A stretch of DNA of 64,000 nt from Microbacterium jejuense (GCF_019511665.1 NZ_JAEUAW010000001.1:248001-312000), one strand, 5' to 3'. Positions 33,632 through 42,005 are shown, counted from the stretch's first letter. Made by a program: numbers and translations. Notes: generated by a model not told the origin, from the sequence alone.

Positions 33632-33685
33632 CCGCGAAAGGGTGTGGTGCCGCCGCCCCTTCGACGTGCGGAACCATCCCCTTTC
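33632..33685. repeat. Palindromic element with CGAAAGGG/CCCTTTCG arms
   Basis: CGAAAGGG (33635-33642) pairs with CCCTTTCG (33678-33685), continuing after two mismatches with TGGT/ACCA. It lies between the convergent giant gene and the Ddn-like gene. The arm sequence CCGCGAAAGG(G/A)T is shared with the hairpin between menB and menE at 52851-52893, so the two appear to be members of one dispersed family. Confidence 0.5.
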
Positions 33686-33711
33686 GTGTCAGCGCGTTCT
33701 GCGCCCGAGGG

Positions 33712-34197
33712 TCAGGGAGCGGGCGAGAGCACGACGACCGGGGTCTCACGGGAGCGCAGCGCCGCGTGCGCGTCGAGGTCGTCGCCGCCGTTGAGGGTGC
33801 GGTAGACGGCCCACAGCCGCTCGCGCTCGGCGCCGGTCGCGGCGTGCGCCACGACATCGCGCCGGCCGTCCGGCAGGTCGACCGACGCCGTCGGCGTCGC
33901 CTCGAGGTTGAGCCACCACGCCGGCGGCGGATCGCCCCACCCGTTCATCGCGAGGGTCACGAGGTCGTCGCCGTCCTCGACGTAGGCCAGGATCGCGACG
34001 CGCGGCTTGCCCGACCGGCGTCCGACGGTGTGCAGTCGCATCATCCCCCAGACGGCGGGGGTGGGATGCCGCAGCCCGAGCCGTCCGCCCGACACGCGAT
34101 ACAGGGCACGGTGCACCACCCACGCCGTGCGGATGAACCAGCGCGGCGGCAGTCTGGCGTCGCCCTGCGGTGTCTCGGCTCGTTCCGGAGAGCTCAC
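33712..34197 (-). CDS. Deazaflavin (F420)-dependent nitroreductase-family protein (Ddn-like)
   Basis: A 161-residue protein of the Ddn/FDOR-B family, small split-barrel enzymes that use reduced F420 (or sometimes haem/FMN) to reduce quinones, nitro compounds or unsaturated substrates. Diagnostic stretch: LHTVGRRSGKPRVAILAYVE, then DLVTLAMNGWGDPPPAWWLN and NLEATPTASVDL, the family's phosphate-binding and F420-facing segments. GTG at 34197 is chosen because it gives the family's normal length and because CAGGAT sits exactly 6 nt upstream on this strand (leaderless pattern). The open frame extends to 34656, but that extension only translates the repeat array. The gene stands alone and converges on the giant gene. 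The physiological substrate is unknown. Confidence 0.82.
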   Translation of the reverse strand: MSSPERAETPQGDARLPPRWFIRTAWVVHRALYRVSGGRLGLRHPTPAVWGMMRLHTVGRRSGKPRVAILAYVEDGDDLVTLAMNGWGDPPPAWWLNLEATPTASVDLPDGRRDVVAHAATGAERERLWAVYRTLNGGDDLDAHAALRSRETPVVVLSPAP

Positions 34198-34267
34198 GCC
34201 TCGATCCTGGCCCTGCCTCGCGCGGCCCGGCAAGTACTGGTTCCGGCGCGGGGCGCCGGGCGTTTCT

Positions 34268-34761
34268 GGCGAGTCGCCAGGAATCGCGTGGGCGGGTGGT
34301 CGTTGGTGGCGAGTCGCCCGGGTGTGACGGTGGCGGGTGGATGCCGGCATCCCGGGGTTTCGGGGCGTCCGGCGTGTCCGGCGTGTTCGGGGTGTTCGGG
34401 GTGCTGTCCGGGGTGCGGCGTTGGTGGCGAGTCGCCAAGAACGGCGTGGGCGGGTGGTCGTTGGTGGCGAGTCGCCCGGGCGTGACGGTGGCGGGTGGAT
34501 GCCGGCATCCCGGGGTTTCGGGGCGTCCGGCGTGGTCGGGTGTTCGGGGTGCTGTCCGGGGTGCGGCGTTTGTGGCGAGTCGCCAAGAACGGCGTGGGCG
34601 GGTGGTCGTTGGTGGCGAGTCGCCCGGGTGTGACGGTGGCGGGTGGATGGCGGCATCCCAGGGTTCCGGGTGGTCGGGGTGTTGGGGGTGTTGTCCGGTG
34701 CGGCGTTTGTGGCGAGTCGCCACGAACGGCGTCGTCAGCTGGTCGTTCGTGGCGAGTCGCC
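34268..34761. repeat. Four-unit tandem array of paired palindromes (GGCGAGTCGCC)
   Basis: GGCGAGTCGCC occurs eight times: 34268, 34308, 34426, 34466, 34574, 34614, 34711 and 34751. The sites fall in four pairs, always 40 bp apart within a pair; successive pairs are 158, 148 and 137 bp apart. The core GGCGA-G-TCGCC is an odd-length perfect palindrome. Between pairs lies a G/T-rich stretch with a second palindrome, GGATGCCGGCATCC (34339-34352, 34497-34510; one mismatch at 34645-34658). Long frames through this region on both strands are low-complexity and are not genes. Nothing else is seen in 34198-34855 apart from the terminator at its end. Confidence 0.85.
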
Positions 34762-34810
34762 AAGACCGGATGAGGGAGTGGATGCCGCACGCTCCGCCGC
34801 CTCGATACGG

Positions 34811-34844
34811 CGCCGCCCCGGCCGCGAGAGCGACCGGGGCGGCG
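34811..34844 (-). terminator. Terminator hairpin of the MMPL-YhgE operon
   Basis: CGCCGCCCCGG (34811-34821) pairs perfectly over 11 bp with 34834-34844, with a 12-nt loop. It lies 12 nt beyond the stop of the minus-strand YhgE/Pip gene. Confidence 0.75.
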
Positions 34845-34855
34845 GGGGACCGAGC

Positions 34856-36913
34856 TCAGGCGGTGACCGGCGTCGCCTTCAGCAGCGCGCGGGCCGACGT
34901 CGTGCGTCGTCGGGCGACGGCGAGCATCGTGGCGGCGAGGGCGACGAGGGTCCAGATCACGAGGCCGGCGATGGCGGCCCCGATCCCGGATGCCGACGTG
35001 AGCGCGGCGACCATGCCCTGGTACGCGGCCGACGTCGGCAGCAGCCCTGCGATGCTCGAGAGCACGCCCGGCACGGTCGAGACGATCCCCGTGGCGACCG
35101 CGAGCACCCCGACGAGCGCCGAGATCCACCGTCCGGCGCCGCCGAACACGGCGACCAGCGCCTGGTTGACCGCCGCGAAGGCGATTCCCGCCGCGACGCT
35201 CACGCCCGCGAACACCCACCATTCGCCCCACGAGTACGAGGCGGCCACCTGCACGACGCCGGCGACGAGCAGTCCCTGCAGGGCGCCGATGCCGGCGGCC
35301 GGAGCGTACGCGCGCAGCGCCAGCAGCGCCGACGGCGTGCGCGAGGTGAGCGCGCGCCGCGACACCGCCTGCAGCGCGATGAAGGTGCCGAGACCGCCGA
35401 ACCACAGCGCGAGCGTCGCCAGCAGCGGGATCGCCGAGGCGCCAAACAGCGACGTGCCGACGCCGTCCGTCTCGACCGGGTTCGCGACGACGGTCGCGAG
35501 GTCTGTCGCCTCCTGATCGGTGTACGACGGAATCGACGTGGATGCCGTGTGCAGACCGTCCGCGAGGCTCGCGGTGCCGTCGGCCAGCTGTGCCACGCCG
35601 TCCGCGAGGCTCGTCGCGCCAGTCGCCGCCTGGGACGCCCCGTCGGCGAGCTGGGACGCGCCCGACGCGAGGCCGTTGGCGCCGGTCTGGATGCCGGTGG
35701 CTCCAGAGGCGAGGCTGCCCGCGCCGGCAGCGGACTGATCGATGCCACCCGCGAGCTGGGTGAGACCGCCGCTCAGTGTCGCCACGTTCGTGCCGATCGT
35801 GCGGAATTGGTTGACGAATTCCTGTGTCGCCTCGGTGTTGAACTGCGTGAGGCCGGTCGACACTCCGTTGGCGGCCGTCTGTGCACCGGCGGCAGTCTCC
35901 TTCGTGATTGTGGCCTGGGTGATGAGGCTGGTGCAGTACGTCGGATCGCTGCTGTATTTCACGCAGTCGTTGGCGAGGGCGAGGAGGTCATCGGCCGCCG
36001 TCTTCGTCTTGGCGGCGACACCAGCGCTGGCGGCTGCGCCGTCCGACAGCTTCGAAGGGACCAGCCCCGTCTGCTCCAGCTGCGCCGCGCCGGCGTTCAC
36101 GCCGTCGGCGAGCTGCTGCGCGCCGGTTGCCGCCTCGCGCGTCTTGCCGGCGATCGTCGTCAGGCCTGACTGCAGCGACGTCGCACCGCCCGAGAGCTGT
36201 GCCGCGCCGTCCGCCAGCTGTGTGGCGCCGCCGGCGAGCTGAGAGTTCCCGTCCGCGAGCTGCGAGATGCCCGACGGCAGCTGGGCCGCGCCGTCGGCGG
36301 CCTGCGTCGCGCCATCGGCGAGCCGCGTCGCACCGTCCGCGGCGGTGCCGAGCTGGTCGCCCAGCGTCGTGAAGCCGACGAAGACGTTCTCGAGGTACAC
36401 CTCAGAGAGCTGCGTGCCCATGCTGGATGCCGCGACCGAGGCGACCTGCGCGGTGATGGCGTCATCGACGATGAGGCTGTCGGGGGGTGTCGTGACCTCG
36501 ATCGTCGCCTTCTCGGGCGTCTCGCCGGGCTGCGTGGAGGTCGCGGCGGCCGAGAAGTTCTCGGGGATCGTGATGACGGCCGCGTAGGTGCCGTCGGCGA
36601 GGCCCGCGGCTGCGTCGTCGGCGTTCGAGATGGTCCAGGTGAGGTTGCTGTCGATGTCGTCCGAGCCCTCGACGAGGCCGGCGGTCAGCTGGCGGCCGAG
36701 CGGCACCATCTGGCCGTCGATCGTGACGGGCTCGTCCTCGTTCACGACGGCGGCGGTGAGGCTGTCGAGCCGCTCGGTCGGGTTGTACAGCGCGGCGACG
36801 AGGATGCCGCCGATGACGACCGGCAGCAGCAGCACGCCGACGAGCGTCAGCCACGTGACCGGACGGCGGGAGCGCGAGCGCTCGATGGCCGTGGTGATCC
36901 AGTTGGGGGTCAT
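34856..36913 (-). CDS. YhgE/Pip-family membrane protein (ABC-2-like envelope protein)
   Basis: A 685-residue protein with the typical YhgE/Pip layout. There is a membrane segment near the N-terminus (VTWLTLVGVLLLPVVIGGIL), a beta-rich extracytoplasmic part (AAVVNEDEPVTIDGQMVPLG), then a long region of heptad-like units (QLADGAAQLSGGATSLQSG) over about residues 185-470, and finally about five membrane spans resembling an ABC-2 permease. The family includes phage-infection protein Pip and ESX-associated YueB. The ATG overlaps the MMPL stop (ATGA), so the two are translationally coupled. In actinobacteria this pair often sits beside a TetR gene, as here, and is thought to act in envelope export or stress. 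Substrate unknown. Confidence 0.85.
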   Translation of the reverse strand: MTPNWITTAIERSRSRRPVTWLTLVGVLLLPVVIGGILVAALYNPTERLDSLTAAVVNEDEPVTIDGQMVPLGRQLTAGLVEGSDDIDSNLTWTISNADDAAAGLADGTYAAVITIPENFSAAATSTQPGETPEKATIEVTTPPDSLIVDDAITAQVASVAASSMGTQLSEVYLENVFVGFTTLGDQLGTAADGATRLADGATQAADGAAQLPSGISQLADGNSQLAGGATQLADGAAQLSGGATSLQSGLTTIAGKTREAATGAQQLADGVNAGAAQLEQTGLVPSKLSDGAAASAGVAAKTKTAADDLLALANDCVKYSSDPTYCTSLITQATITKETAAGAQTAANGVSTGLTQFNTEATQEFVNQFRTIGTNVATLSGGLTQLAGGIDQSAAGAGSLASGATGIQTGANGLASGASQLADGASQAATGATSLADGVAQLADGTASLADGLHTASTSIPSYTDQEATDLATVVANPVETDGVGTSLFGASAIPLLATLALWFGGLGTFIALQAVSRRALTSRTPSALLALRAYAPAAGIGALQGLLVAGVVQVAASYSWGEWWVFAGVSVAAGIAFAAVNQALVAVFGGAGRWISALVGVLAVATGIVSTVPGVLSSIAGLLPTSAAYQGMVAALTSASGIGAAIAGLVIWTLVALAATMLAVARRRTTSARALLKATPVTA

Positions 36914-39900
36914 GCGTTCACCTCTGCGGTGGTGGAGGAGTGGGCGGCGCCCGTCTGGAGCGCGAGCGTGGACAGCTCGGGGCGGTGCGCGTCCGCGAGC
37001 AATGCGAGGGCGGCGCTGTCGGTGCGCGAGGTCACGACGAGCGTGAGCGTCGGGGTTCGTTCCGCGGTGGCGCGGGCGGCCAGCGCTGCCGTGGCGTCGC
37101 GCAGCAGCGCGGCGGCCTGGTCACGCTCGGCGGCGTCCAGTGCGTCGACGCCGTCGATCACGACGATCTCGGCGCGACCCGACAGGGCGCGGCGCAGGCT
37201 CTCGACGCGGTCTTCGCTGTCGCCGAGAAGAGCGAGGCCGACGTGGCCGCGCACCCAGGCGGCACGCTCGGGCAGCAGGTGCCCGGCGACGCGCAGGCGG
37301 CCGTCGGTGGGTGTCAGTCGTCCGGCGGCGACGAGCGCGAAGGCGCGCGTCGCGCGCGGGTCGCCAGTCGCGATGAGCGTGCCACCGGGCTCCACGCGGA
37401 AGGTCGCATCGTCGAACAGCGCCACCTCGCCTGCCGCGCGACCGCCGTCGGCCGTCACGCCGACGTCTTCGCCGACGACGACGGCCGTCGTTCCGGGCTC
37501 GGGCCACTCGGCGAGCGACAGTTCGCGCTCGACGGCCTCGCCCTCGATGTCGAAGTGGGGGAGCGCGCGATCGAGCCAGCGCGGCATCCACCACGCCTTG
37601 TCGCCGAGCAGCGCCATGACAGCGGGCACCAGCGTCATGCGCACGAGGAAGGCGTCGATGGCGATGCCGGCGGCCAGCCCGAGTGCGATCGGCTTGATGG
37701 ACGAGTCGCCCTCTGGCACGAACGCGGCGAACACCGCGAACATGATGACGGCGGCGGCGGTCACGACGCGCGCGGATGCGGTGAAGCCCGAGCGCACGGC
37801 ACCGATCGCGATGTCGCGGGCGCTGCGCGTGGCGTGCACGGCGGTGTTCGCCCCGGCGCCGCGGCGGGCGTGGACGTAGTCCTCGCGCATGCGGCTGACG
37901 AGGAACACCTGGTAGTCCATCGCGAGGCCGAACAGCACGCCCATGAGGATGATCGGCATGAAGCTGATGACCGGTCCGGTCTTGTCGACGTGCAGCAGAT
38001 CGGCGCCCCAGCCCCACTCGAACACCGCCGCGACGACGCCGAACGCGGCGAGGACCGACAGGAGGTAGCCGAGGGCGGCCGTGAGCGGCACCCAGATCGA
38101 GCGGAACACGATCATCAGGAGGATCAGCGACAGCCCGACGACGAAGATGCCGAACGGCAGCAGCGCGGCGCCCAGCTGGTCAGAGATGTCGATGCCGACG
38201 GCGGTGAAGCCGGTGACGAGCAGATCGACGCCGTACTCGTCCTTCAGCTCGGGGGCGAGGTCGCGCAGCGCGCGCACGAGCTCAGCGGTCGCGGGGTCGT
38301 CGGGGCCGGTCTCGGGAACGATCTGGATCAGGCCGGTGTCGGCGGTCTCGTTCGGGGTCGCGAGCGCGACTTCCTTCACTCCCGGCACCTTCTCGATCTC
38401 GGTCTTGAGGTCTTCCATGAGCCCGAGGGGGTCGGTCGAGGTGACGATGGTGCCCGTCATGATGAGCGGGCCGTTCGCACCCGCGCCGAAGTGCTCGGCC
38501 GTGAGGTCGTACGCCTGGCGCGCCTGGCTGGACTCCGGTTGCTGACCCGCGTTGGGCAGCGCCAGCGCGAGGCTGCCGGCGGGGATCGCGACCACGCCGA
38601 GCGTGATGACGACAGCGAGCGTCGTGATGAGTGGATGCCGCGTCACGAGCGTCACCCAGCGGTTCGGCTTCTTGACCGCCGGTGTCGCAACAACGTGTGC
38701 GCGGCCCGCGGCGCCGTCCCCTTCCGCGACCTGTTCTCCGGTCGCTGAGCGAGCGCCAACGCCTTCTCCGGTCGCTGAGCGATCGCCAGCGAGACGAAGC
38801 GTGTCTCCCTGCGCCTCTGCCTCCCCGGCATCGGCGGCGCCGGCCGCTGCCGCGCGGCGACCGCCGGGAAGCGGCATCCCCTTCTGCAGCAGACGCTGCC
38901 GCTTCTTGCCGTGACCCCACCCGGCGACGCGCTCCTTCGCGAACCCGAGCAGCGCGGGCGTGAGCGTGATGGCGACCACCACCGCGATCGCGACGGCGAC
39001 GGCCGCGGCGATGCCCATCGTGGTGAGGAACGGGATGCCGGCGAAGCCGAGGCCGACGAGGGCGATGAGCACCGTCACGCCGGCGAACACGACGGCCGAT
39101 CCGGCGGTTCCGGTCGCGCGCGCGGCGGACTCCTCGGGGTCCTCGCCGGCGCGCACCTGGTCCTGATGTCGAGCCACGATGAACAGCGCGTAATCGATGC
39201 CGACGGCCAGTCCCAGCATGATCGCGAGCATCGGCGTGGTGGACGAGATCGACGCGAACGCCGTGGACACGTAGATGAGCGCGATCGCCAGTCCCACGCC
39301 GATGAGCGCCGAGACGAGCGGGAACCACGCCACCGCGAACGAGCGGAACGTCACGATGAGCACGAAGAGCGCGATGAGCACGCCGACAGCCTCGATGATC
39401 GACAGCGCAGGCACCGACGTCGAGAACAGGTCTCCGCCGAGGGCGACCTGAGAATCGGCGGGCAGGGCCTCGCGCAGGTCGGCGGCGACGTCCTGGAGCT
39501 GCGTCTTGGTCTCGTCCGAGACGTCGGTGGACTGTCCGTCGAACTGCAGCCGCACGATGGCGGCCGACTCGTCGTCGGCGATCATGCCGCTGACCATCTC
39601 GTCGTACGGATCGGTGACGGCGATGACACCGTCGATGTCTTCGAACTGCGACACGGCGTCGCCGATGTCGCTCTTGTACGGGTCGTCGGTCACGCGGTCG
39701 CCGTCGGCGGCGACGACCACCATCTGGGCGCTCGTGCCACTGGCCTGCGGGAAGCTGCGGTCGAGCAGCTCGATGCCCTCTTGCGCCTCGGTGCCCGGGA
39801 TCGAGAACGAGTTGTCGGTGCCCTTCATGAACACCGCGGCGCCGCCACCGGCCAGTGCGAGCAGCAGCAGCCACGAGACGAGCACCCGCCACGGGTGGCG

Positions 39901-39939
39901 GTACGCCCATCGGCCGAGCGCATACAGGACAGTCGACAC
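36910..39939 (-). CDS. MMPL/RND-family exporter with a C-terminal degenerate ABC-ATPase-like domain
   Basis: A 1009-residue protein. The first 810 residues are a standard MMPL exporter: an N-terminal span (WRVLVSWLLLLALAGGGAAV), a porter domain with NSFSIPGTEAQEG, two blocks of membrane spans and a second porter domain. These proteins export lipids or drugs using proton flow. The last 195 residues resemble an ABC nucleotide-binding domain (FRVEPGGTLIATGDPRATRA...GRLTPTDGRLRVAG...EIVVIDGVDALD), but the P-loop lysine and the Walker B glutamate are missing. Start: GTG 39939 with GGAGGA 6 nt upstream; the open frame back to 41736 only overlaps other genes. Residues about 380-400 are encoded by a dispersed repeat element. 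Divergent TetR gene and operators lie just upstream. Confidence 0.88.
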   Translation of the reverse strand: MSTVLYALGRWAYRHPWRVLVSWLLLLALAGGGAAVFMKGTDNSFSIPGTEAQEGIELLDRSFPQASGTSAQMVVVAADGDRVTDDPYKSDIGDAVSQFEDIDGVIAVTDPYDEMVSGMIADDESAAIVRLQFDGQSTDVSDETKTQLQDVAADLREALPADSQVALGGDLFSTSVPALSIIEAVGVLIALFVLIVTFRSFAVAWFPLVSALIGVGLAIALIYVSTAFASISSTTPMLAIMLGLAVGIDYALFIVARHQDQVRAGEDPEESAARATGTAGSAVVFAGVTVLIALVGLGFAGIPFLTTMGIAAAVAVAIAVVVAITLTPALLGFAKERVAGWGHGKKRQRLLQKGMPLPGGRRAAAAGAADAGEAEAQGDTLRLAGDRSATGEGVGARSATGEQVAEGDGAAGRAHVVATPAVKKPNRWVTLVTRHPLITTLAVVITLGVVAIPAGSLALALPNAGQQPESSQARQAYDLTAEHFGAGANGPLIMTGTIVTSTDPLGLMEDLKTEIEKVPGVKEVALATPNETADTGLIQIVPETGPDDPATAELVRALRDLAPELKDEYGVDLLVTGFTAVGIDISDQLGAALLPFGIFVVGLSLILLMIVFRSIWVPLTAALGYLLSVLAAFGVVAAVFEWGWGADLLHVDKTGPVISFMPIILMGVLFGLAMDYQVFLVSRMREDYVHARRGAGANTAVHATRSARDIAIGAVRSGFTASARVVTAAAVIMFAVFAAFVPEGDSSIKPIALGLAAGIAIDAFLVRMTLVPAVMALLGDKAWWMPRWLDRALPHFDIEGEAVERELSLAEWPEPGTTAVVVGEDVGVTADGGRAAGEVALFDDATFRVEPGGTLIATGDPRATRAFALVAAGRLTPTDGRLRVAGHLLPERAAWVRGHVGLALLGDSEDRVESLRRALSGRAEIVVIDGVDALDAAERDQAAALLRDATAALAARATAERTPTLTLVVTSRTDSAALALLADAHRPELSTLALQTGAAHSSTTAEVNA
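38738..38801. repeat. Dispersed CGTTTCGTCTCGCTCG-type element, in frame inside the MMPL gene
   Basis: Two direct copies with a period of 30 bp (starting CCGGTCGCTGAGCGA at 38738 and 38768); the second continues to GAGACGAAGCG at 38801. They match one arm of the element found at five other places here. In the MMPL frame the two units read GDRSATGEGV and GARSATGEQV, lengthening a cytoplasmic loop without breaking the frame. Confidence 0.8.
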
Positions 39940-39980
39940 AGCGCATCCTCCGGTTACGGGTGAGAGGTTCGGGAACTGTC

Positions 39981-40013
39981 GATACAGCGCTGTATCGGAT
40001 ACATGAGTGTATC
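39981..40013. promoter_or_regulatory. Two tandem TetR-type operators, GATACA-N4-TGTATC
   Basis: GATACAGCGCTGTATC (39981-39996) is a perfect 16-bp palindrome. GATACATGAGTGTATC (39998-40013) has the same 6-bp arms with a different centre. The centres are 17 bp apart. They lie in the 135-bp gap between the divergent MMPL (start 39939) and TetR (start 40075) genes, placed to block both promoters. A further palindrome, GGTTCGG-CGC-CCGAACC, lies at 40022-40038. Confidence 0.85.
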
Positions 40014-40074
40014 GTAAGGCTGGTTCGGCGCCCGAACCTGAGTAGTCCGTGTGAGACTGGCGGAGAGGAGAACC

Positions 40075-40713
40075 ATGACCGACACCCAGACGGCCGACAC
40101 GGTCGTCACGTCCCCCCGTCGCGAGGCGACACGGCAGAAGCTGCTGGATGCCGCAGCCCTCGTCTTCGCCGAGGTCGGCGTGGACGCCGCCTCCGTCGAG
40201 GCGATCTGCGAGCGGGCGGGCTTCACGCGGGGGGCGTTCTACTCCAACTTCGAGACGAAGGACGAGCTCATGCTCGCCCTCACCGAGCGGGTCGCCGGCG
40301 AGAAGATCGACGACGTCGCCGACCGCGTCGCTGCGCTGCAGGCGCGGGGCGAGGAGCTCGAACCGGGCGACCTCGTGCGACGGCTCCTCGATGCAGCCTT
40401 CGACAAGAAGCAGGGCATCCTGCTCACGAGCGAGATCCGCACGCGGGCCATGCGCGACCCGCGCCTCGCGAAGACCTACATCGAATGGCAGTCGGGCCTC
40501 GTGGAGCGCGTCGGCTCGTTCATCGAGAACCTCGCGCAGACGTACGGCTTCCGCCTGCGCGTGCCCGCGACCGAGTTCGCGGGTCTCATCCTGCAGACGT
40601 GGGAAGACACTGCGGCGTTCGCGGTGATGAGCGGCCTCGGCGCCGAAGAGACCCACACCCTCGTCAACGAGCGCACCGCGCGCCTCGCGACGGCTCTGGT
40701 CGATCCCGTCTGA
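40075..40713 (+). CDS. TetR/AcrR-family transcriptional regulator
   Basis: A 212-residue regulator. The N-terminal helix-turn-helix is typical: RQKLLDAAALVFAEVGVDAA, SVEAICERAGFTRGAFYSNF, ETKDELMLAL (about residues 20-70). The remaining helical domain would bind the inducer. ATG 40075 is chosen over an upstream in-frame start at 40051 because GGAGAGGAG precedes it closely. It diverges from the MMPL-YhgE operon, and two operator-like palindromes lie between them, so it very likely represses the exporter and itself. A repeat element follows its stop by 2 nt and probably ends transcription. Ligand unknown. Confidence 0.93.
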   Translation: MTDTQTADTVVTSPRREATRQKLLDAAALVFAEVGVDAASVEAICERAGFTRGAFYSNFETKDELMLALTERVAGEKIDDVADRVAALQARGEELEPGDLVRRLLDAAFDKKQGILLTSEIRTRAMRDPRLAKTYIEWQSGLVERVGSFIENLAQTYGFRLRVPATEFAGLILQTWEDTAAFAVMSGLGAEETHTLVNERTARLATALVDPV

Positions 40714-40715
40714 CG

Positions 40716-40846
40716 CCGCGTTTCGTCTTCGCGCGCCAGAGCGCGCTCCGCTCAACGACCGTTGCCCCCGGGTCGTCGAGCGCCCGACGAGCCACCTTCC
40801 CCGGTCGTTGAGCGAGCGACGAAGGAGCGAGACGAAACGCCCCCAC
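40716..40846. repeat. Dispersed inverted-repeat element between convergent tetR and menC
   Basis: One arm (from 40719, CGTTTCGTCTTCGCGCGCC...CAACGACCG) and the other (to about 40841, CCGGTCGTTGAGCGAGCGAC...GACGAAACG) can fold into a long imperfect hairpin. It fills the gap between tetR and menC and could terminate both. It is one of six copies in the window. Confidence 0.8.
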
Positions 40847-40865
40847 CGCACGGTCGGCCCGGGTG

Positions 40866-41867
40866 TCAGCTCCCGCTGCTCAGCACCTCGTAGCACCGCG
40901 CCGCGCGGTCCAGCCACCACTGCCGGCGCTCGGCGCTCGCCGCGTGCTCGGCCAGCAGTGCCGCGTCGGGGGTGACCCGCCCGGCCGCCAGCATCCCGTT
41001 CCGCGGCGTGAGCGGCGGGTCGGCGACGTCGGCGGTGAACAGCGACGCGGTGCCCAGGCCGCAGTCGTAGTCGAGGCGGGGGAGGGATGCCGCCAGCGCG
41101 ACGCCCATCGACAGTCCGACCGAGGTGTCCAACGCGCTGGAGACGACCGCCGGCAGTCCGGCCTCGGCGACGATCTGCAGCGCGCGCCGCACGCCGCCGA
41201 GGGGCTGCGCCTTCACGACGAGCAGGTCGGCGGCGCCGGCGCGCGCGACAGCGAGCGGGTCGGTGGCCTTGCGGACGCTCTCGTCTGCGGCGATGGGGAT
41301 GTCCATGTACTTCACCTGTCGACGCAGCTCCGCGAGCTCGTCGACGGTCGCACAGGGCTGCTCGACGTACTCGAGGTCGAACTCGGCGAGGGCGTGCAGC
41401 GCCCGTTCGGCCTCGTCGACGTTCCAGGCGCCGTTCGCGTCGACGCGCACGCGGCCCTCGGCTCCCATGGCCTCGCGCACCGCCCGCACGCGCGCCACGT
41501 CGTCGATGAGGCGCTGACCGGCCTCGGCGACCTTGACCTTGGCGGTGCGGCATCCGTCGAACCGGGCCAGCACGCCCGGCACGGCCTCGGCGGCGACCGC
41601 GGGCACCGTCGCGTTGACACCGACCGTGTCGCGGACGGCCTCGGGCCGCGGCATCCACGCGTCCTCGATCGCGGCCGCCAGCCATGTGGACGACTCGATG
41701 TCGTCGTACTCGGCGAAGGGCGAGAACTCGGCCCACCCCTCCGGCCCCTCGAACACCAGCGCCTCGCGCACCTCGATACCCCGGAATCGTGTCGCGAGCG
41801 GCAGCGCCACGACGTGCGCCATGTCGAGGATCTCGCCGAGCGGAGGGAAGGGTGCGTCGCTGCTCAC
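40866..41867 (-). CDS. menC: o-Succinylbenzoate synthase MenC
   Basis: A 333-residue member of the enolase superfamily that dehydrates SHCHC to o-succinylbenzoate in menaquinone synthesis. The catalytic layout is visible: KxK lysine in AKVKVAEAG, metal ligands in VRVDANGAWN, LEYVEQPC and IAADESV, and the second catalytic lysine in LLVVKAQPLGG. The N-terminus MAHVVALPLATRFRGIEVRE matches actinobacterial MenC. GTG 41867 (VSSDAPFPPLGEILDMA) is chosen; an internal ATG at 41822 is also possible. The open frame to 42035 crosses the hairpin and promoter region and is not coding. It is separated from the other men genes by a PadR module, the LLM gene, metH and a transporter. A repeat element lies downstream. 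Confidence 0.92.
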   Translation of the reverse strand: MSSDAPFPPLGEILDMAHVVALPLATRFRGIEVREALVFEGPEGWAEFSPFAEYDDIESSTWLAAAIEDAWMPRPEAVRDTVGVNATVPAVAAEAVPGVLARFDGCRTAKVKVAEAGQRLIDDVARVRAVREAMGAEGRVRVDANGAWNVDEAERALHALAEFDLEYVEQPCATVDELAELRRQVKYMDIPIAADESVRKATDPLAVARAGAADLLVVKAQPLGGVRRALQIVAEAGLPAVVSSALDTSVGLSMGVALAASLPRLDYDCGLGTASLFTADVADPPLTPRNGMLAAGRVTPDAALLAEHAASAERRQWWLDRAARCYEVLSSGS

Positions 41868-41891
41868 CTCCCCATCCTCCGCCTCCACCCG

Positions 41892-41950
41892 GTGACTTGC
41901 CTCAGATGTACGCGCCACGCCGGGCGTGTCGTGCATCTGAGGCAAGTCAC
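41892..41950. promoter_or_regulatory. Long inverted repeat in the divergent menC/padR promoter region
   Basis: GTGACTTGCCTCAGATG (41892-41908) and its exact 17-bp reverse complement (41934-41950) flank a 25-nt centre that can itself fold (ACGCC/GGCGT). It starts 25 bp upstream of menC and ends 55 bp before the padR start, so it lies in the control region of two divergent genes. It could be a dispersed element, an operator pair or a cruciform; the sequence does not decide. Confidence 0.7.
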
Positions 41951-41968
41951 GCGAACAACGATGTGCTG

Positions 41969-41998
41969 TTGACGATAGTGTGTGCCACACAGTACAGT
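41969..41998 (+). promoter_or_regulatory. Promoter of padR 1 (leaderless type)
   Basis: TTGACG (41969-41974), 18-bp spacer, TACAGT (41993-41998), then 7 nt and the ATG at 42006. Transcription would begin at or next to the A of the ATG. Overlapping short inverted repeats (TGTGTGCCACACA) could bind PadR itself. The second padR promoter has the same TACAGT-N7-ATG end. Confidence 0.7.
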
Positions 41999-42005
41999 GT
42001 GGGAC

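Noticed and set aside
34198..34855. CRISPR array, or coding sequence, in the 34-kb repeat region
   Set aside because: Repeats are 11-bp palindromes at 40-bp and 137-158-bp distances, 'spacers' are near-identical to one another, and there are no cas genes. Frames through it are translations of the repeat (ASRPGVTVAGG).
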